A DNA stretch of 64,000 nt from Jiangella sp. DSM 45060 (GCF_900105175.1 NZ_LT629771.1:5848622-5912621), one strand, 5' to 3'; positions 47,175 to 56,227 are shown, counted from the first letter of the stretch. The notes: a model not told the origin generated them from the letters alone. Made by a program: numbers and translations.

Positions 47175-47245
47175 GTCGGTTCCTCCTTCCTGAGTCTGAC
47201 GCACGGGACGCGGCCGCGGTTTCGTGTGGGCGGCCCGCAAACGCG

Positions 47246-47282
47246 GACGGGGCCCGGGACCACGTAGGTCCCGGGCCCCGTC
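47246..47282. terminator. Strong hairpin terminator after the metalloprotease gene
   Basis: GACGGGGCCCGGGACC and its exact complement form a 16-bp stem with a 5-nt loop (ACGTA). It lies 15 nt past the metalloprotease stop, before the next minus-strand gene. Confidence 0.85.
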
Positions 47283-47297
47283 TCAGGGGTGCTGACG

Positions 47298-49637
47298 TCA
47301 GCTGGTCACGCTGCGCCGGGTGCGCGCGTACAGCGCACCACCCAGGCCGAGCAGCAGCAGGCCGGCCGTCAGGACGAGCGGGTTCATCGACGCGCCGGTG
47401 TCGGGCAGGTCGTCGCCGTCCTCCGTGCCGCCGTCGCCGCCGTCCTCGGAGCCGTTCTCGCCGCCGTCCTCGGAGCCCTCGTCGTCACCCGCGACGTCGA
47501 CGGTGAAGGACACCGGCTCGGTCTGCGCCGAGGTGACGCCGTTGATCGTCTGGACCGCGGTGACGGTGCACTCACCGTTGGGGAGGTTCTGCTCGGGCGT
47601 GAACGTCCACGCGCCCTCGCCGTCGACCTCGGCCGTGCCGGCCCAGGTCTCCTCGCCGCAGGTGATACTCAGCTCGACGGACGCGCCCGCCAGGCCCTCG
47701 CCGGTGAACGTCGGCGTGGCCGTGGTGGCGGTGTCGCCGTCGACCGGCCGCACGATGGTCGGCGGGTCGACCGGGACCACGAGCGTCACCGACGCGGTCT
47801 CGGGCACCTCGATGGTGCCGACCGTCTGCTGAGCGGTGATCGTCGACTCGCCGTACGGCAGGTCGGCGGTCAGGACGATGCTCCAGGTGCCTTCGTCGTC
47901 GGTCGTGCCCTCGCCGACGACCTCGTCGCCGAGCGTGAGCGTGACCGTCGAGCCGGGCTCGGCCGAACCGGTGATCTCCACCGGCGACGGCTGGACCTCC
48001 TCGCCGCCCTCCGGCGAGATGATCGTGATCGGGTCGGCCTCGAACGGGGCGGCCGTACCGGACACCGTGTAGTTGCCCAGGCTGCCGTACTCGGTGTAGC
48101 CCGAGCCGTTGCTCGGCGTGTTCGCCGCCGGGTCGCCCTGGCCGGCGCCGCTGACCCGCACGTAGTACAGGCCGGTCTCCAGCTCGGTCTCGATCTGAGC
48201 GTCGAGGCCGGAGGCCGTGCGGTCGGTGGGCGAGCTGGCGAGGTCGGTCGCCGTCTCGGGGTTCGCCTCGGCGACCAGGTCACCAGCGGAGTCGATGAGC
48301 TCCAGGTTGATGTCCAGGTTCGCGCCGACGCTGGCGCCCTCGGCCGAGATGGTGACCGGGCCGCCACTGGTGACGAGCGAGAACACGTCGCGCTCGCCGG
48401 ACTCCGAGATGATGCCCGCCTCGGTGAACTCGCCGGAGCCGTTGTCGAGCGCGGTGGCGTCGTCGAGCACGTCACCGTGGTCGTCGGCCGCGTACGCGGC
48501 CCGGCCGGCGTAGTAGAACTTCAGCGTCAGCTCGTCGCCGATCTCAGCGCACGGGTTGTCGGCCGGCCCGGCCGGCTTGTACGCGGAGTCACCGGGCTGC
48601 GGGTTGTTCGGGTCGGCGGCGTCGGTGCAGAAGATGTCGTTCCACATGACGTCGCCGTCGAACGCCGCGAACGTCTGCAGCGTGGTGTCGGCGGTGATCT
48701 CGGCGAGGTCGTCCTGGGTGTTCGTGGCGCCGGAGTAGTCGCCGGGCGACCACTGCGACAGCGGCGTCGACCACGGCGCGCCCATGATCGGGCCCCACAG
48801 CGAGGTGGGCTCGGCCAGGGTGTCGCCGTAGTACTCGTCGTCGCCGATGCCGTCGTGGCCGAGGTTCAGCGTGTGGCCGACCTCGTGCGACACGATGTTG
48901 CCGACGTCGGGGGCGTTGCTGTCGCGCGCGATGGGCGCGAAGATCATGGCCGGCGACAGGAACTCGTTGCCGAACCCGCCCACCCAGGCCCGCCCGCTGG
49001 CCTGGTCGGCCGGAGCGATGTCCGTGGTGTCGGTGATGACGGCCGTCATGCCGTACTCGCCGTCGTCCTCGGACGTCTTGTAGAGCGCGTCGGCGCCCGG
49101 GTCGGTGGTGGTGACGTTGACGTCGAAGGGCGCGTAGTCCTCCGCCACCCGCGCCCACACCTGGTACACGTAGTCCGCGTCGGAGGCGGCCGCGTTGGCG
49201 GACAGCTCGAACACGTCCTCCTCGTACGACCGGTTCCACTCGGTGTTCTGGACCGTCGCGCCGTCGAAGTCGAGGTAGACGGTGAACGCCGCGCCCGGCT
49301 TCGAGCCGCCCGCGGGGTCACCCGGGACGTCGGCCGCCGTGGACGGTTCGTCGGCGTGGCCGTCGGGAGCGTCGAACCGGTCGGTGTACGACAGCGTGCC
49401 GCTGTCGCCGACCATGGCCTGCCCGGTCTCGACCAGTTCCCGCACGGTGTCGACCGCCAGCTCGGCTCGGTCGGCGGCGACCTCGAGAGAGCGCTCCACG
49501 ACCTCCTCGGACTTGAGATCGACCAGGTCGGTCAGGTCATCAGTGGCGTTTGCCGGCACGGCGCCGGCGAACGCGAGTGCGCCCGTCCCGGTCACCGCCA
49601 CCGCGGCCAGCAGCCGCCGTGTGATTGTGCGATTCAT
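47298..49637 (-). CDS. Secreted zinc metalloprotease with Ig-like repeats and LPDTG anchor
   Basis: The 779-residue protein has a signal peptide (LLAAVAVTGTGALAFAGAVPANA), a short pro-region and a catalytic domain with HEVGHTLNLGHDG at about 248-260, a reprolysin/M6-like HExxHxxGH zinc site. A PPC-like domain and bacterial Ig-like domains with PSPVEITGSAEPGSTVTL follow. The sortase signal LPDTG is at 744-748, followed by a membrane helix and RTRRS. It should be fixed to the cell wall. A class E sortase gene is divergent next to it. Confidence 0.88.
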   Translation of the reverse strand: MNRTITRRLLAAVAVTGTGALAFAGAVPANATDDLTDLVDLKSEEVVERSLEVAADRAELAVDTVRELVETGQAMVGDSGTLSYTDRFDAPDGHADEPSTAADVPGDPAGGSKPGAAFTVYLDFDGATVQNTEWNRSYEEDVFELSANAAASDADYVYQVWARVAEDYAPFDVNVTTTDPGADALYKTSEDDGEYGMTAVITDTTDIAPADQASGRAWVGGFGNEFLSPAMIFAPIARDSNAPDVGNIVSHEVGHTLNLGHDGIGDDEYYGDTLAEPTSLWGPIMGAPWSTPLSQWSPGDYSGATNTQDDLAEITADTTLQTFAAFDGDVMWNDIFCTDAADPNNPQPGDSAYKPAGPADNPCAEIGDELTLKFYYAGRAAYAADDHGDVLDDATALDNGSGEFTEAGIISESGERDVFSLVTSGGPVTISAEGASVGANLDINLELIDSAGDLVAEANPETATDLASSPTDRTASGLDAQIETELETGLYYVRVSGAGQGDPAANTPSNGSGYTEYGSLGNYTVSGTAAPFEADPITIISPEGGEEVQPSPVEITGSAEPGSTVTLTLGDEVVGEGTTDDEGTWSIVLTADLPYGESTITAQQTVGTIEVPETASVTLVVPVDPPTIVRPVDGDTATTATPTFTGEGLAGASVELSITCGEETWAGTAEVDGEGAWTFTPEQNLPNGECTVTAVQTINGVTSAQTEPVSFTVDVAGDDEGSEDGGENGSEDGGDGGTEDGDDLPDTGASMNPLVLTAGLLLLGLGGALYARTRRSVTS

Positions 49638-49774
49638 TTGTTCATATCTCCTGAAGATTCAACGATTCTCAGGGCACATGCTCGCGGTACGTTAGCAGAC
49701 CCGATTTTCCGGTTCGACCCCTCTCGCCGAGATCAGCTCACGAGCACCATGGGTCGGCGGTTAGGCTCTTGGGC

Positions 49775-50500
49775 ATGCATCGCAAGGCGGCCCGGGGGCG
49801 CCGCAAAGCCTCCCGCCGGAACACTCCCCAGCCGGCGCCCAAGCGCAACGTCGCCGCCCTCATCGCGGGCGGCGTCGGTGAGTTCATGCTCACCGCGGGC
49901 GCCGTCGTGCTGTTGTTCGTGGTTTACACGCTGTGGGGCACCGGCATCCAGACGGCCAACGCTCAGGACGACCTGCGCGACCAACTCGGGCTCGACTCCG
50001 GGGTGGTCGAGAAGGACCCGATCCCGCTCGACCAGCTCGAGGTCGGCGACGCCTACGGCATCATCCGCATCCCCCGCTTCGGCGACGACTGGGAGTGGGT
50101 CATCGTCCAGGGCACCGAGGACTCCGACCTCAAGAACGGGCCCGGCCACTACCTCGACACCGTCGACCCCGGCCAGGTCGGGAACTTCTCCATCGCCGCG
50201 CACCGTTCCGGTCACGGCGAACCGTTCGCCCAGTTCCCCGAGCTGCAGGTCGGCGACATCATCGAGATCGAGACCGCCACCGGCACGTATCTCTACGAAC
50301 TGGACAGCGCGCCGAACGGCGACCCCGACGGCAACAAGATCGGCATCCGCGACAGCTGGGTGGTCGACCCCGTGCCGGGCGAGAGCGCCGACACCGAGGC
50401 GACCGAACGGCGCATCACGCTCACCACGTGCTGGCCGCGGTGGGGCTCGTCACACCGTATGTACGCGACCGGCATCCTGATCGGCGGAGAGGAAGTCTAG
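49775..50500 (+). CDS. Class E sortase
   Basis: The 241-residue protein has a basic cytosolic N-terminus, one membrane anchor (LTAGAVVLLFVVYTLWG) and the sortase catalytic set: His in AAHRSGHG, Cys in LTTCWPRWGSSHR and the following Arg. The TLTTCWPRW context marks actinobacterial class E, whose usual signal is LAXTG. The neighbour protease has LPDTG. TAGGCT lies 7 nt before the ATG, so the transcript may be leaderless. Confidence 0.88.
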   Translation: MHRKAARGRRKASRRNTPQPAPKRNVAALIAGGVGEFMLTAGAVVLLFVVYTLWGTGIQTANAQDDLRDQLGLDSGVVEKDPIPLDQLEVGDAYGIIRIPRFGDDWEWVIVQGTEDSDLKNGPGHYLDTVDPGQVGNFSIAAHRSGHGEPFAQFPELQVGDIIEIETATGTYLYELDSAPNGDPDGNKIGIRDSWVVDPVPGESADTEATERRITLTTCWPRWGSSHRMYATGILIGGEEV

Positions 50501-50504
50501 ACAG

Positions 50505-50660
50505 ATGTACGCCTGGATCTGGCGGCACCTGCCGGGACCGTGGCCCCTTCGGCTGCTCATCTACCTGGTCCTCATCGCCGCGCTCGTCTACGCGCTGTTC
50601 ATCTGGATCTTCCCGTGGGCGGAGGACGCCTTCAACATCAGCGAGGTCACCGTCGGCTGA
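50505..50660 (+). CDS. Small membrane protein downstream of sortase
   Basis: The 51-residue protein begins MYAWIWRHLPGPWPLRLL and has one transmembrane helix followed by PWAEDAFNISEVTVG. It starts 4 nt after the sortase stop, with GGAGAGGAAG upstream. Small proteins of this kind commonly follow class E sortase genes in actinobacteria. Function unknown. Confidence 0.75.
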   Translation: MYAWIWRHLPGPWPLRLLIYLVLIAALVYALFIWIFPWAEDAFNISEVTVG

Positions 50661-50670
50661 CGGTGACCTC
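50643..50670. terminator. Bidirectional hairpin terminator
   Basis: GAGGTCACCGT and its exact complement flank a 6-nt loop. The left arm is inside the last codons of the 51-residue gene. It separates the sortase operon from the convergent sulfur-carrier gene. Confidence 0.65.
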
Positions 50671-50685
50671 GCCCGGAGCGCGGCG

Positions 50686-50970
50686 TCAGCCGCCGGCGAC
50701 CGCCGGGATGACGGAGACCTTGGCGCCCGCCGGCGTCGGCGTCTTCAGGCCGTCGGAGAAGCGCACGTCGTCCTCGTTCACGTAGACGTTGACGAAGCGG
50801 CGGATCTGGCCGGTGTCGTCGAGGACGCGCGCGCCGATGCCCGGGTAGGCGGCGTCGAGCGCGCCCAGCACGTCGGCGAGCGTGGCACCCTCGGGCACGT
50901 CGACGCTGACGTCGGACTCGCCCTTGGTGTAGGTGCGCAGGATGGTCGGGACGCGTACGGCGACGCTCAT
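50686..50970 (-). CDS. CysO/MoaD-like sulfur carrier protein
   Basis: The 94-residue ubiquitin-fold protein begins MSVAVRVPTILRTYTKG, has RRFVNVYVNEDDVRFSDGL and ends AVAGG. The terminal Gly-Gly is the site of thiocarboxylation. It is close to mycobacterial CysO, which gives sulfur to CysM for cysteine synthesis. Here it lies 2 nt after a threonine synthase-like gene under a SAM riboswitch, so a role in methionine-related sulfur transfer is possible. Confidence 0.88.
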   Translation of the reverse strand: MSVAVRVPTILRTYTKGESDVSVDVPEGATLADVLGALDAAYPGIGARVLDDTGQIRRFVNVYVNEDDVRFSDGLKTPTPAGAKVSVIPAVAGG

Positions 50971-50972
50971 GT

Positions 50973-52220
50973 TCAGCCTCCGTTGACGAGGCTGTGGAAC
51001 GCCTCGGTAGTGGGTGCGATGGTGCCGGCGGGGCCGACCACGGACGAGACGGCGTCGAGCGTCTTGAGCCCGTCGCCGGTGTTGAAGATGACGGTCTCGG
51101 CGTCGGGGTCGAGCTTCCCCTCGCGCAGCAGCTTCGCCAGGACGGCGACGGTGACGCCGCCGGCGGTCTCGGCGAAGATGCCCTCGGTGCGGGCCAGCAG
51201 CCGGATGCCGTCGACCACCTCGGCGTCGCTGACGTCCTCGACCGCGCCGCCCGTGCGCCGCGCGACGTCGAGCACGTACGGCCCGTCGGCGGGGTTGCCG
51301 ATGGCCAGCGACTTCGCGATGGTGTCGGGCCGCACTGGCTTGACGACGTCGTGGCCTTCCTTGAACGCCGTCGCCACCGGTGAGCAGCCCGTGGCCTGCG
51401 CGCCGAAGATGGCCGGCGCGTCGCTCTCGACCAGGCCGAGCTGGACCAGCTCGCGGAAGGACTTGTCGACCTTCGTCAGCTGCGAGCCGCTGGCCACCGG
51501 GATGACGACCTGCCTCGGCAGCCGCCAGCCCAGCTGCTCGGTGGTCTCGTAGCCGAGCGTCTTGGAGCCCTCGGCGTAGTAGGGCCGCACGTTGACGTTC
51601 ACGAACGCCCAGTCGTCGTGCTCGCCGGCCAGCTCGGAGGCCAGCCGATTGACGTCGTCGTAGTTCCCCTCGACGGCGACCAGCGTGGTGCCGTAGACGG
51701 CGCTCGTGGTGATCTTCGGCTGCTCGAGGTTGCTCGGGATGAACACGTAGCTGGTGATACCGGCCCGCGCCGCCGCCGCGGCCACCGCGTTCGCCAGATT
51801 GCCCGTCGACGGGCAGGCCAGCACCTTGAAGCCCAGCTCGCGCGCCGCCGCCAGCGCGACCGCCACGACGCGGTCCTTGAACGAGTGCGTGGGGTTGGCG
51901 GCGTCGTTCTTGATCCAGAGGCGCTTCAGGCCCAGCTCGCGGGCCAGGTTGTCGGCGCGGACCAGCGGGGTGAAGCCCGGGTCGGTGTTGGGGATCTCGG
52001 TGACGGTCTCGGGGACCGGGAGGAGGTCGCGGTAGCGCCAGATGGAGCGCGGGCCGCTCTCGATGCGCTCGCGGGTGATCGTGCCGAAGTCGTAGGCCAC
52101 TTCCAGTGGCCCGAAACACTCCATGCACGCGTAGAAGGGGCCCAGCTCGACGGTGGTGCCGCACTCACGACATGACAGGTGCGTGGCGCGCCCCAGGGAG
52201 GTGGTTCCGGTGACGGTCAT
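50973..52220 (-). CDS. thrC: Threonine synthase-like PLP enzyme with zinc ribbon
   Basis: The 415-residue protein has an N-terminal zinc ribbon (Cys17, 20, 32, 35) and a fold-type II PLP core with the Schiff-base Lys115 in THSFKDR. PSTGNLANAVAAAA and GSQLTKVDK also fit. The family converts O-phosphohomoserine to threonine. The SAM-I riboswitch before it and the sulfur carrier after it raise the possibility that it instead makes homocysteine. The Shine-Dalgarno AAGGGA sits just after the riboswitch P1 helix. Confidence 0.87.
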   Translation of the reverse strand: MTVTGTTSLGRATHLSCRECGTTVELGPFYACMECFGPLEVAYDFGTITRERIESGPRSIWRYRDLLPVPETVTEIPNTDPGFTPLVRADNLARELGLKRLWIKNDAANPTHSFKDRVVAVALAAARELGFKVLACPSTGNLANAVAAAAARAGITSYVFIPSNLEQPKITTSAVYGTTLVAVEGNYDDVNRLASELAGEHDDWAFVNVNVRPYYAEGSKTLGYETTEQLGWRLPRQVVIPVASGSQLTKVDKSFRELVQLGLVESDAPAIFGAQATGCSPVATAFKEGHDVVKPVRPDTIAKSLAIGNPADGPYVLDVARRTGGAVEDVSDAEVVDGIRLLARTEGIFAETAGGVTVAVLAKLLREGKLDPDAETVIFNTGDGLKTLDAVSSVVGPAGTIAPTTEAFHSLVNGG

Positions 52221-52237
52221 GCTGCTGCGGATCCCTT

Positions 52238-52351
52238 CTCATCTCTCCCGCCCCGGGTCGGGCGGGCCGGAATTGGCACCGTCATCGCGCTGATCGACAC
52301 GGACGGTTGCCGGAGCTTCGACGGGCCGGTCCCTCGGCTCCTCTGGATGAG
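52238..52351 (-). promoter_or_regulatory. SAM-I (S-box) riboswitch
   Basis: On the minus strand CTCATC opens P1 and GATGAG closes it. Between them come AGAG, GAGGGACCGGCCCG, TCGAAGCTCCGGCAACC and GGTGCCAATTCC, which are the S-box core and kink-turn landmarks in the correct order. The aptamer ends just before the Shine-Dalgarno of the threonine synthase-like gene. Translational control is therefore likely. A TATGGT -10 lies about 16 nt upstream of P1. Confidence 0.93.
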
Positions 52352-52398
52352 GACAACTGGTTGTCACCATACGTGCGACTTTTGGATCCAGGCAGCCG

Positions 52399-52440
52399 CC
52401 ATCCACGATGCGAGACGGATTTGTATCGCATCGTGGATGG
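52399..52440. terminator. Hairpin after the Doc toxin gene
   Basis: CCATCCACGATGCGA is exactly repeated in inverse orientation across a 12-nt loop. The stem begins at the base next to the doc stop codon. It insulates the toxin operon from the SAM riboswitch transcript. There is no U-tract. Confidence 0.7.
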
Positions 52441-52824
52441 TCACCCGAGTGGTCTGGCGTTCTCGGCCAGCCAGGCCGCCATGTCGGCGAGCTCACACGT
52501 CCCCTCCGCGACTTCGATCACGAAGTCGTAGGCCACGCCCTGGTCGACGTCGAGCAGACTCAGGCCGCTGTCGAGCAGGAAGACCGTCGTCGCGACCCAA
52601 GCCAGCCGCTTGTTGCCATCGATCAACGGGTGGCTGCGCGCCAAGGATTCCAGCAGCGCCGCAGCCTTGGTCGGCACATCTGGGTACGCATCGGCGCCGA
52701 ACATCGACGCCTGCGGCCGATGAACGGCGGAGTCCAGCAGACCGAGATCGCGGACCTCTACGGGGTGGTCCAGGATCTCCTCAGCGACAGCCAGCACGTC
52801 CGCCAGGCTGAGGTAGCTGGTCAC
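52441..52824 (-). CDS. Doc-type Fic-domain toxin
   Basis: The 127-residue protein has the Fic/Doc motif HPLIDGNKRLAW and the N-terminal YLSLADVLAVAEEIL typical of Doc. Doc phosphorylates EF-Tu and stops translation. Its ATG overlaps the antitoxin stop by 4 nt. Confidence 0.88.
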   Translation of the reverse strand: MTSYLSLADVLAVAEEILDHPVEVRDLGLLDSAVHRPQASMFGADAYPDVPTKAAALLESLARSHPLIDGNKRLAWVATTVFLLDSGLSLLDVDQGVAYDFVIEVAEGTCELADMAAWLAENARPLG

Positions 52825-53024
52825 TCGGCAAGCCGGGCCAGCAACTCAGCGTGGCGCTCTTTGACCACTCGGGCGAGGCCGCGGACATGCTGGTCGCGGA
52901 CGGAACGTTCGGCTCGCTCCAGGATCGCCAGCCGAGCGACCTCCTGCATGGACCGATGCTCGCGCTCGGCCTGTTGCCGCAGGATCTCGGTCTCTTCCTC
53001 GGTGAGCCGGAGTGTCATCGCCAT
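52821..53024 (-). CDS. Antitoxin paired with Doc
   Basis: The 67-residue protein begins MAMTLRLTEEETEILRQQ and has a ribbon-helix-helix-like N-terminus with a charged helical tail. It is encoded directly before the Doc gene. The direct repeats just upstream are its likely operator. Confidence 0.8.
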   Translation of the reverse strand: MAMTLRLTEEETEILRQQAEREHRSMQEVARLAILERAERSVRDQHVRGLARVVKERHAELLARLAE

Positions 53025-53031
53025 ACGGCCA

Positions 53032-53052
53032 TGATACCGCCGTGATACCGCC
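53032..53052. promoter_or_regulatory. Direct-repeat operator of the Doc module
   Basis: TGATACCGCC occurs twice with an 11-bp period, 8 bp upstream of the antitoxin start. The second copy ends exactly at the otsB stop codon. The helical-turn spacing suits a dimeric or tetrameric antitoxin. Confidence 0.55.
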
Positions 53053-53832
53053 TCAGTCGAGGGCGGCGAGCTCGCGCAGCAGTGCCTGCACCCCGGGCGG
53101 CCCGGGGACGACGACGTCGGCGGCGGCGCGGAGCTCGGCCGAGGCCTCCTCGGCGTCCGAGCAGACCACCAGCCCGACGAGGTCCGTCGAGGCGGCGAGG
53201 TCGCGCACCGCCGCGACCGCGGGGAGGTCACCGAGGTCGTCGCCGGCGTAGAGGACGGCGGTGGCGCCGGTCTCGGCCACCAGCGACCGGATCGCCATCC
53301 CCTTGTCGACGCCCACCGGCCGCAACTCCAGCACGAACCGCCCGGGCGTCACCTGCAGGCCGGCCTCGGCCGCGACGGCGTCGGCGTGCGGGCGCAGCTC
53401 GGCCAGCGCCGCCGCGGGGTCCGGCGCGGACCGGGTGTGCAGCGCGACGGAGTGGTGCTTGTCCTCGACGGTGACGCCGGGCCGGGCGGCGGCCAGCTCG
53501 GCCACCCGCCGCCGGGCGAGGTCGACGCCGTCGTCGCTGTCGGGGGTGGCCAGGGCGCCGTCGGACCAGCGTTGCAGCCCGTAGTGCCCGAGCACGACCA
53601 GGCCGGGCACGCCGGACAGCCCGCCCAGCCGGACGGCGTCGGCGGCGGGCCGGCCGGTCACGACGGCGACCCGCGCGACCCGCGCCGCGACCGCCGTCAG
53701 CACGTCCGCCGTCCCCGGCAGCGCGACGGCGGCGGCGGGGTCGGGCACGATCGGCGACAGGACGCCGTCGAAGTCGAGCGCGACGAGGGTGCGGCCCAGC
53801 CGGCCGGACAACCGCCGCAGCTCGGGCGTCAC
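53053..53832 (-). CDS. otsB: Trehalose-6-phosphate phosphatase OtsB
   Basis: The 259-residue HAD-superfamily protein has the nucleophile motif LDFDGVLSPI, the TPP-specific VEDKHHSVALHTR and the Mg-binding YAGDDLGDLPA. It removes phosphate from trehalose-6-phosphate made by OtsA, encoded 1 kb away on the other strand. Its start overlaps the stop of the LytR_C gene (ATGA). Confidence 0.92.
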   Translation of the reverse strand: MTPELRRLSGRLGRTLVALDFDGVLSPIVPDPAAAVALPGTADVLTAVAARVARVAVVTGRPAADAVRLGGLSGVPGLVVLGHYGLQRWSDGALATPDSDDGVDLARRRVAELAAARPGVTVEDKHHSVALHTRSAPDPAAALAELRPHADAVAAEAGLQVTPGRFVLELRPVGVDKGMAIRSLVAETGATAVLYAGDDLGDLPAVAAVRDLAASTDLVGLVVCSDAEEASAELRAAADVVVPGPPGVQALLRELAALD

Positions 53833-54374
53833 TGCGACTCGACCTCGTCGAGGTAGTCGTCGGCCAGCACGATGACCAGCCGGGTGTCGTTGAACGGCTC
53901 GACGTTCGGCATGACGCGCCCGATCTCCGGGAACTGCGCCACCAGCGCGTCGGCCGCCTCTTCCATGCCCTCGGGCACGTAGACCGTGGTCTCGGGGACG
54001 TTGCCGGTGAAGCCGCTCATCGCGGCGACCTCCCAGCCGCCCTCCTCGAACCGCTCGCTGGCCCGCTCCTCGAGGCCGTCCTCGTCGGTCTGGTTCAGCA
54101 CGCCGAGCGGCTCGCGGACCTCGGGGTCGGCGGTGACGGGGCCGGTCGGCTCTTCCGTCGGCGCCTCGGTGGGCGGGGGCTCGGTGGCCGGCGGCTCCGT
54201 GGGCGGCGGCTCGGTGGCGGGCGGCTCCTCGACGGTCTCGCCAGCCGCGGCGTCGTCGTCGGAGGAGTTGTCGCCGGTGTCGTCGCCGAAGTACCAGAGC
54301 AGCGCCAGCACGACCGCCACGGTGCCGGCGAGCGCGACGAGCGACGGCCAGAGCCGCTGGAGTCGGTCACTCAT
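53829..54374 (-). CDS. Membrane protein with LytR C-terminal domain
   Basis: The 181-residue protein has one N-terminal transmembrane helix (LVALAGTVAVVLALLWYF), a low-complexity linker of TEPPPTE repeats and a C-terminal LytR_C domain with PLGVLNQTDEDGLEERAS. Such domains occur in cell-wall associated proteins. It is co-translated with otsB. ATG at 54374 is chosen over an upstream start. Confidence 0.82.
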   Translation of the reverse strand: MSDRLQRLWPSLVALAGTVAVVLALLWYFGDDTGDNSSDDDAAAGETVEEPPATEPPPTEPPATEPPPTEAPTEEPTGPVTADPEVREPLGVLNQTDEDGLEERASERFEEGGWEVAAMSGFTGNVPETTVYVPEGMEEAADALVAQFPEIGRVMPNVEPFNDTRLVIVLADDYLDEVESQ

Positions 54375-54495
54375 CGTCACAGGATCAGGAGCGTACGCCA
54401 CGCGGCGCGACGGATGCGAGACACCGGGGTGTGTCTGCGCCTCTGGCTTCCTTGATCAAGATCAGCGACACTGTCGTATGGACTGCCGCGGCCGC

Positions 54496-54741
54496 TCATG
54501 CCTCCGCAGCGAGCGGGCGTCCCGACCGCGTGCGCAGCCGCCGCGCGCGCTGCCGTCGCAACCGGCGCACCAGCAGGGGGTCGTGCGCCAGCGCCTCGGG
54601 ACGATCGATGAGCGCGTTCAGCACCTGGTAGTAGCGCGTGGCGGACATTCCGAGCTCGCTGCGCACGGCTTGTTCCTTGGCGCCTGGGTACTTCCACCAG
54701 CGGTGCTCGAAGTCGAGGATCCTGCGCTCGTGGTCGTCCAT
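54496..54741 (-). CDS. DUF3263 protein
   Basis: The 81-residue protein has the DUF3263 pattern RRILDFEHRWWKYPGAKEQ and MSATRYYQVLNALID, a likely helix-turn-helix, and an arginine-rich end (RRLRRQRARRLRTR). It may bind DNA. It is divergent from otsA, with the starts 24 bp apart, so it could regulate that gene. Confidence 0.8.
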   Translation of the reverse strand: MDDHERRILDFEHRWWKYPGAKEQAVRSELGMSATRYYQVLNALIDRPEALAHDPLLVRRLRRQRARRLRTRSGRPLAAEA

Positions 54742-54764
54742 AGCAGCCATCGTAGGCAAGGGCT

Positions 54765-56219
54765 GTGACAACCATGCATCACAACTCGGTTACCGTTGTC
54801 GGCACGAGGAGGCCCCATTTGTCCACGACTGGAACGAGTAGTTTCGTCGTAGTCGCCAATCGGCTGCCGGTCGATCGGGTGACGGCTGCCGATGGCACGA
54901 CCACCTGGCGCAGGAGCCCCGGAGGACTGGTCACCGCCTTGGCGCCGGTCATGCGCGCCTACGACGGCGCGTGGGTGGGCTGGACCGGCTCACCCGACGA
55001 CGCGCCGCCGCCGTTCTCGACCGACGACATGGACCTCGTGCCCGTCCCGCTGTCGGGCGAGGAGATCGCCCTCTACTACGAGGGGTTCTCCAACGCCACG
55101 CTGTGGCCGCTCTACCACGACGTCATCGTCCAGCCCGAGTACCACCGCGAGTGGTGGGACGCCTACCGCACCGTCAACCAGCGCTTCGCCCGCGCCGCGG
55201 CCGAGGTGGCCGCCGAGAACGCGGTCGTGTTCATCCAGGACTACCAGCTGCAGCTGGTGCCGAAGCTGCTGCGCGAGCTGCGGCCCGACCTCAAGATCGG
55301 CTTCTTCCTGCACATCCCGTTCCCGCCCACCGAGCTGTTCGCCCAGCTGCCGTGGCGGCGGCAGATCCTCGAAGGGCTGCTCGGCGCCGACCTCGTCGGG
55401 TTCCAGCGGGCCGGCGCGGCCAGCAACTTCGAGGCGCTGGCCGAGACGTTCGCGTCGGCGACCCTGGTCGACGAGACCCTCGTGCTCGAGGGCGGCCGTG
55501 AGGTGCTGGCCCGCTCGTTCCCCATCTCCATCGAGGTGGAAGAGGTGGCCAGGCTGGCCGACGATCCCGACGTGCGGCAGCGGGCCGCGACCGTCCGCGA
55601 GGAGGTCGGCTCGCCGAAGTACATCCTGCTCGGCGTCGACCGCCTCGACTACACGAAGGGCATCGGGCACCGGCTCAAGGCCTTCGGCGAGCTGCTCGCC
55701 CAGGGCGCCATCACGCCCGAGGAGGCGGTGCTGGTGCAGGTGGCCACGCCCAGCCGCGAGCGGGTCGAGGCCTACCAGACGCTGCGCGACGACGTCGAGC
55801 TGGCGGTCGGGCGCATCAACGGCGACTACGGCCGCATCGGGCACCCCGCGGTGCACTACCTGCACTCGTCCTACGACCGCTCCGAGCTGGTCTCACTGCT
55901 GCTGGCCGCCGACGTCATGGTGGTGACGCCGCTGCGCGACGGCATGAACCTCGTCGCGAAGGAGTACGTCAGCGCCCGGTCCGACCTGCGCGGCGCCCTG
56001 GTGCTCTCGGAGTTCGCCGGCGCCGCCGACGAGATGGGCGACGGCGCGTTCCTGGTCAACCCGCACGACATCGACGGCCTCAAGCGGACCATGCTGGCCG
56101 CCATGCGCATCGCTCCCGACGAGGCCGAGCAGCGGATGAAGCTGCTGCGCGACCACGTCCTCAGTCACGACATCGGCCGCTGGGCCACCGAGATCCTCAC
56201 CGCGCTGCGGGCGATCTGA
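54765..56219 (+). CDS. otsA: Trehalose-6-phosphate synthase OtsA
   Basis: The 484-residue GT20 protein has [56 protein letters not shown] and [16 protein letters not shown], all OtsA landmarks. It makes trehalose-6-phosphate from UDP- or GDP-glucose and glucose-6-phosphate. Trehalose is a stress and spore solute in actinobacteria. The first 25 residues are not conserved and the GTG start is uncertain. Confidence 0.94.
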   Translation: MTTMHHNSVTVVGTRRPHLSTTGTSSFVVVANRLPVDRVTAADGTTTWRRSPGGLVTALAPVMRAYDGAWVGWTGSPDDAPPPFSTDDMDLVPVPLSGEEIALYYEGFSNATLWPLYHDVIVQPEYHREWWDAYRTVNQRFARAAAEVAAENAVVFIQDYQLQLVPKLLRELRPDLKIGFFLHIPFPPTELFAQLPWRRQILEGLLGADLVGFQRAGAASNFEALAETFASATLVDETLVLEGGREVLARSFPISIEVEEVARLADDPDVRQRAATVREEVGSPKYILLGVDRLDYTKGIGHRLKAFGELLAQGAITPEEAVLVQVATPSRERVEAYQTLRDDVELAVGRINGDYGRIGHPAVHYLHSSYDRSELVSLLLAADVMVVTPLRDGMNLVAKEYVSARSDLRGALVLSEFAGAADEMGDGAFLVNPHDIDGLKRTMLAAMRIAPDEAEQRMKLLRDHVLSHDIGRWATEILTALRAI

Positions 56220-56227
56220 ACCCCGCG

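Noticed and set aside
47289..50480. A 1063-residue plus-strand frame antisense to the metalloprotease
   Set aside because: It has a low-complexity Arg/Val/Gly/Asp composition without domains and lies opposite a protein with clear signal peptide, zinc motif and LPDTG.
54426..54445. GGGGTGTGTCTGCGCC as a possible fourth repeat terminus
   Set aside because: It matches the repeat end for only about 9 nt. No core sequence and no inverted partner are found within 200 bp.
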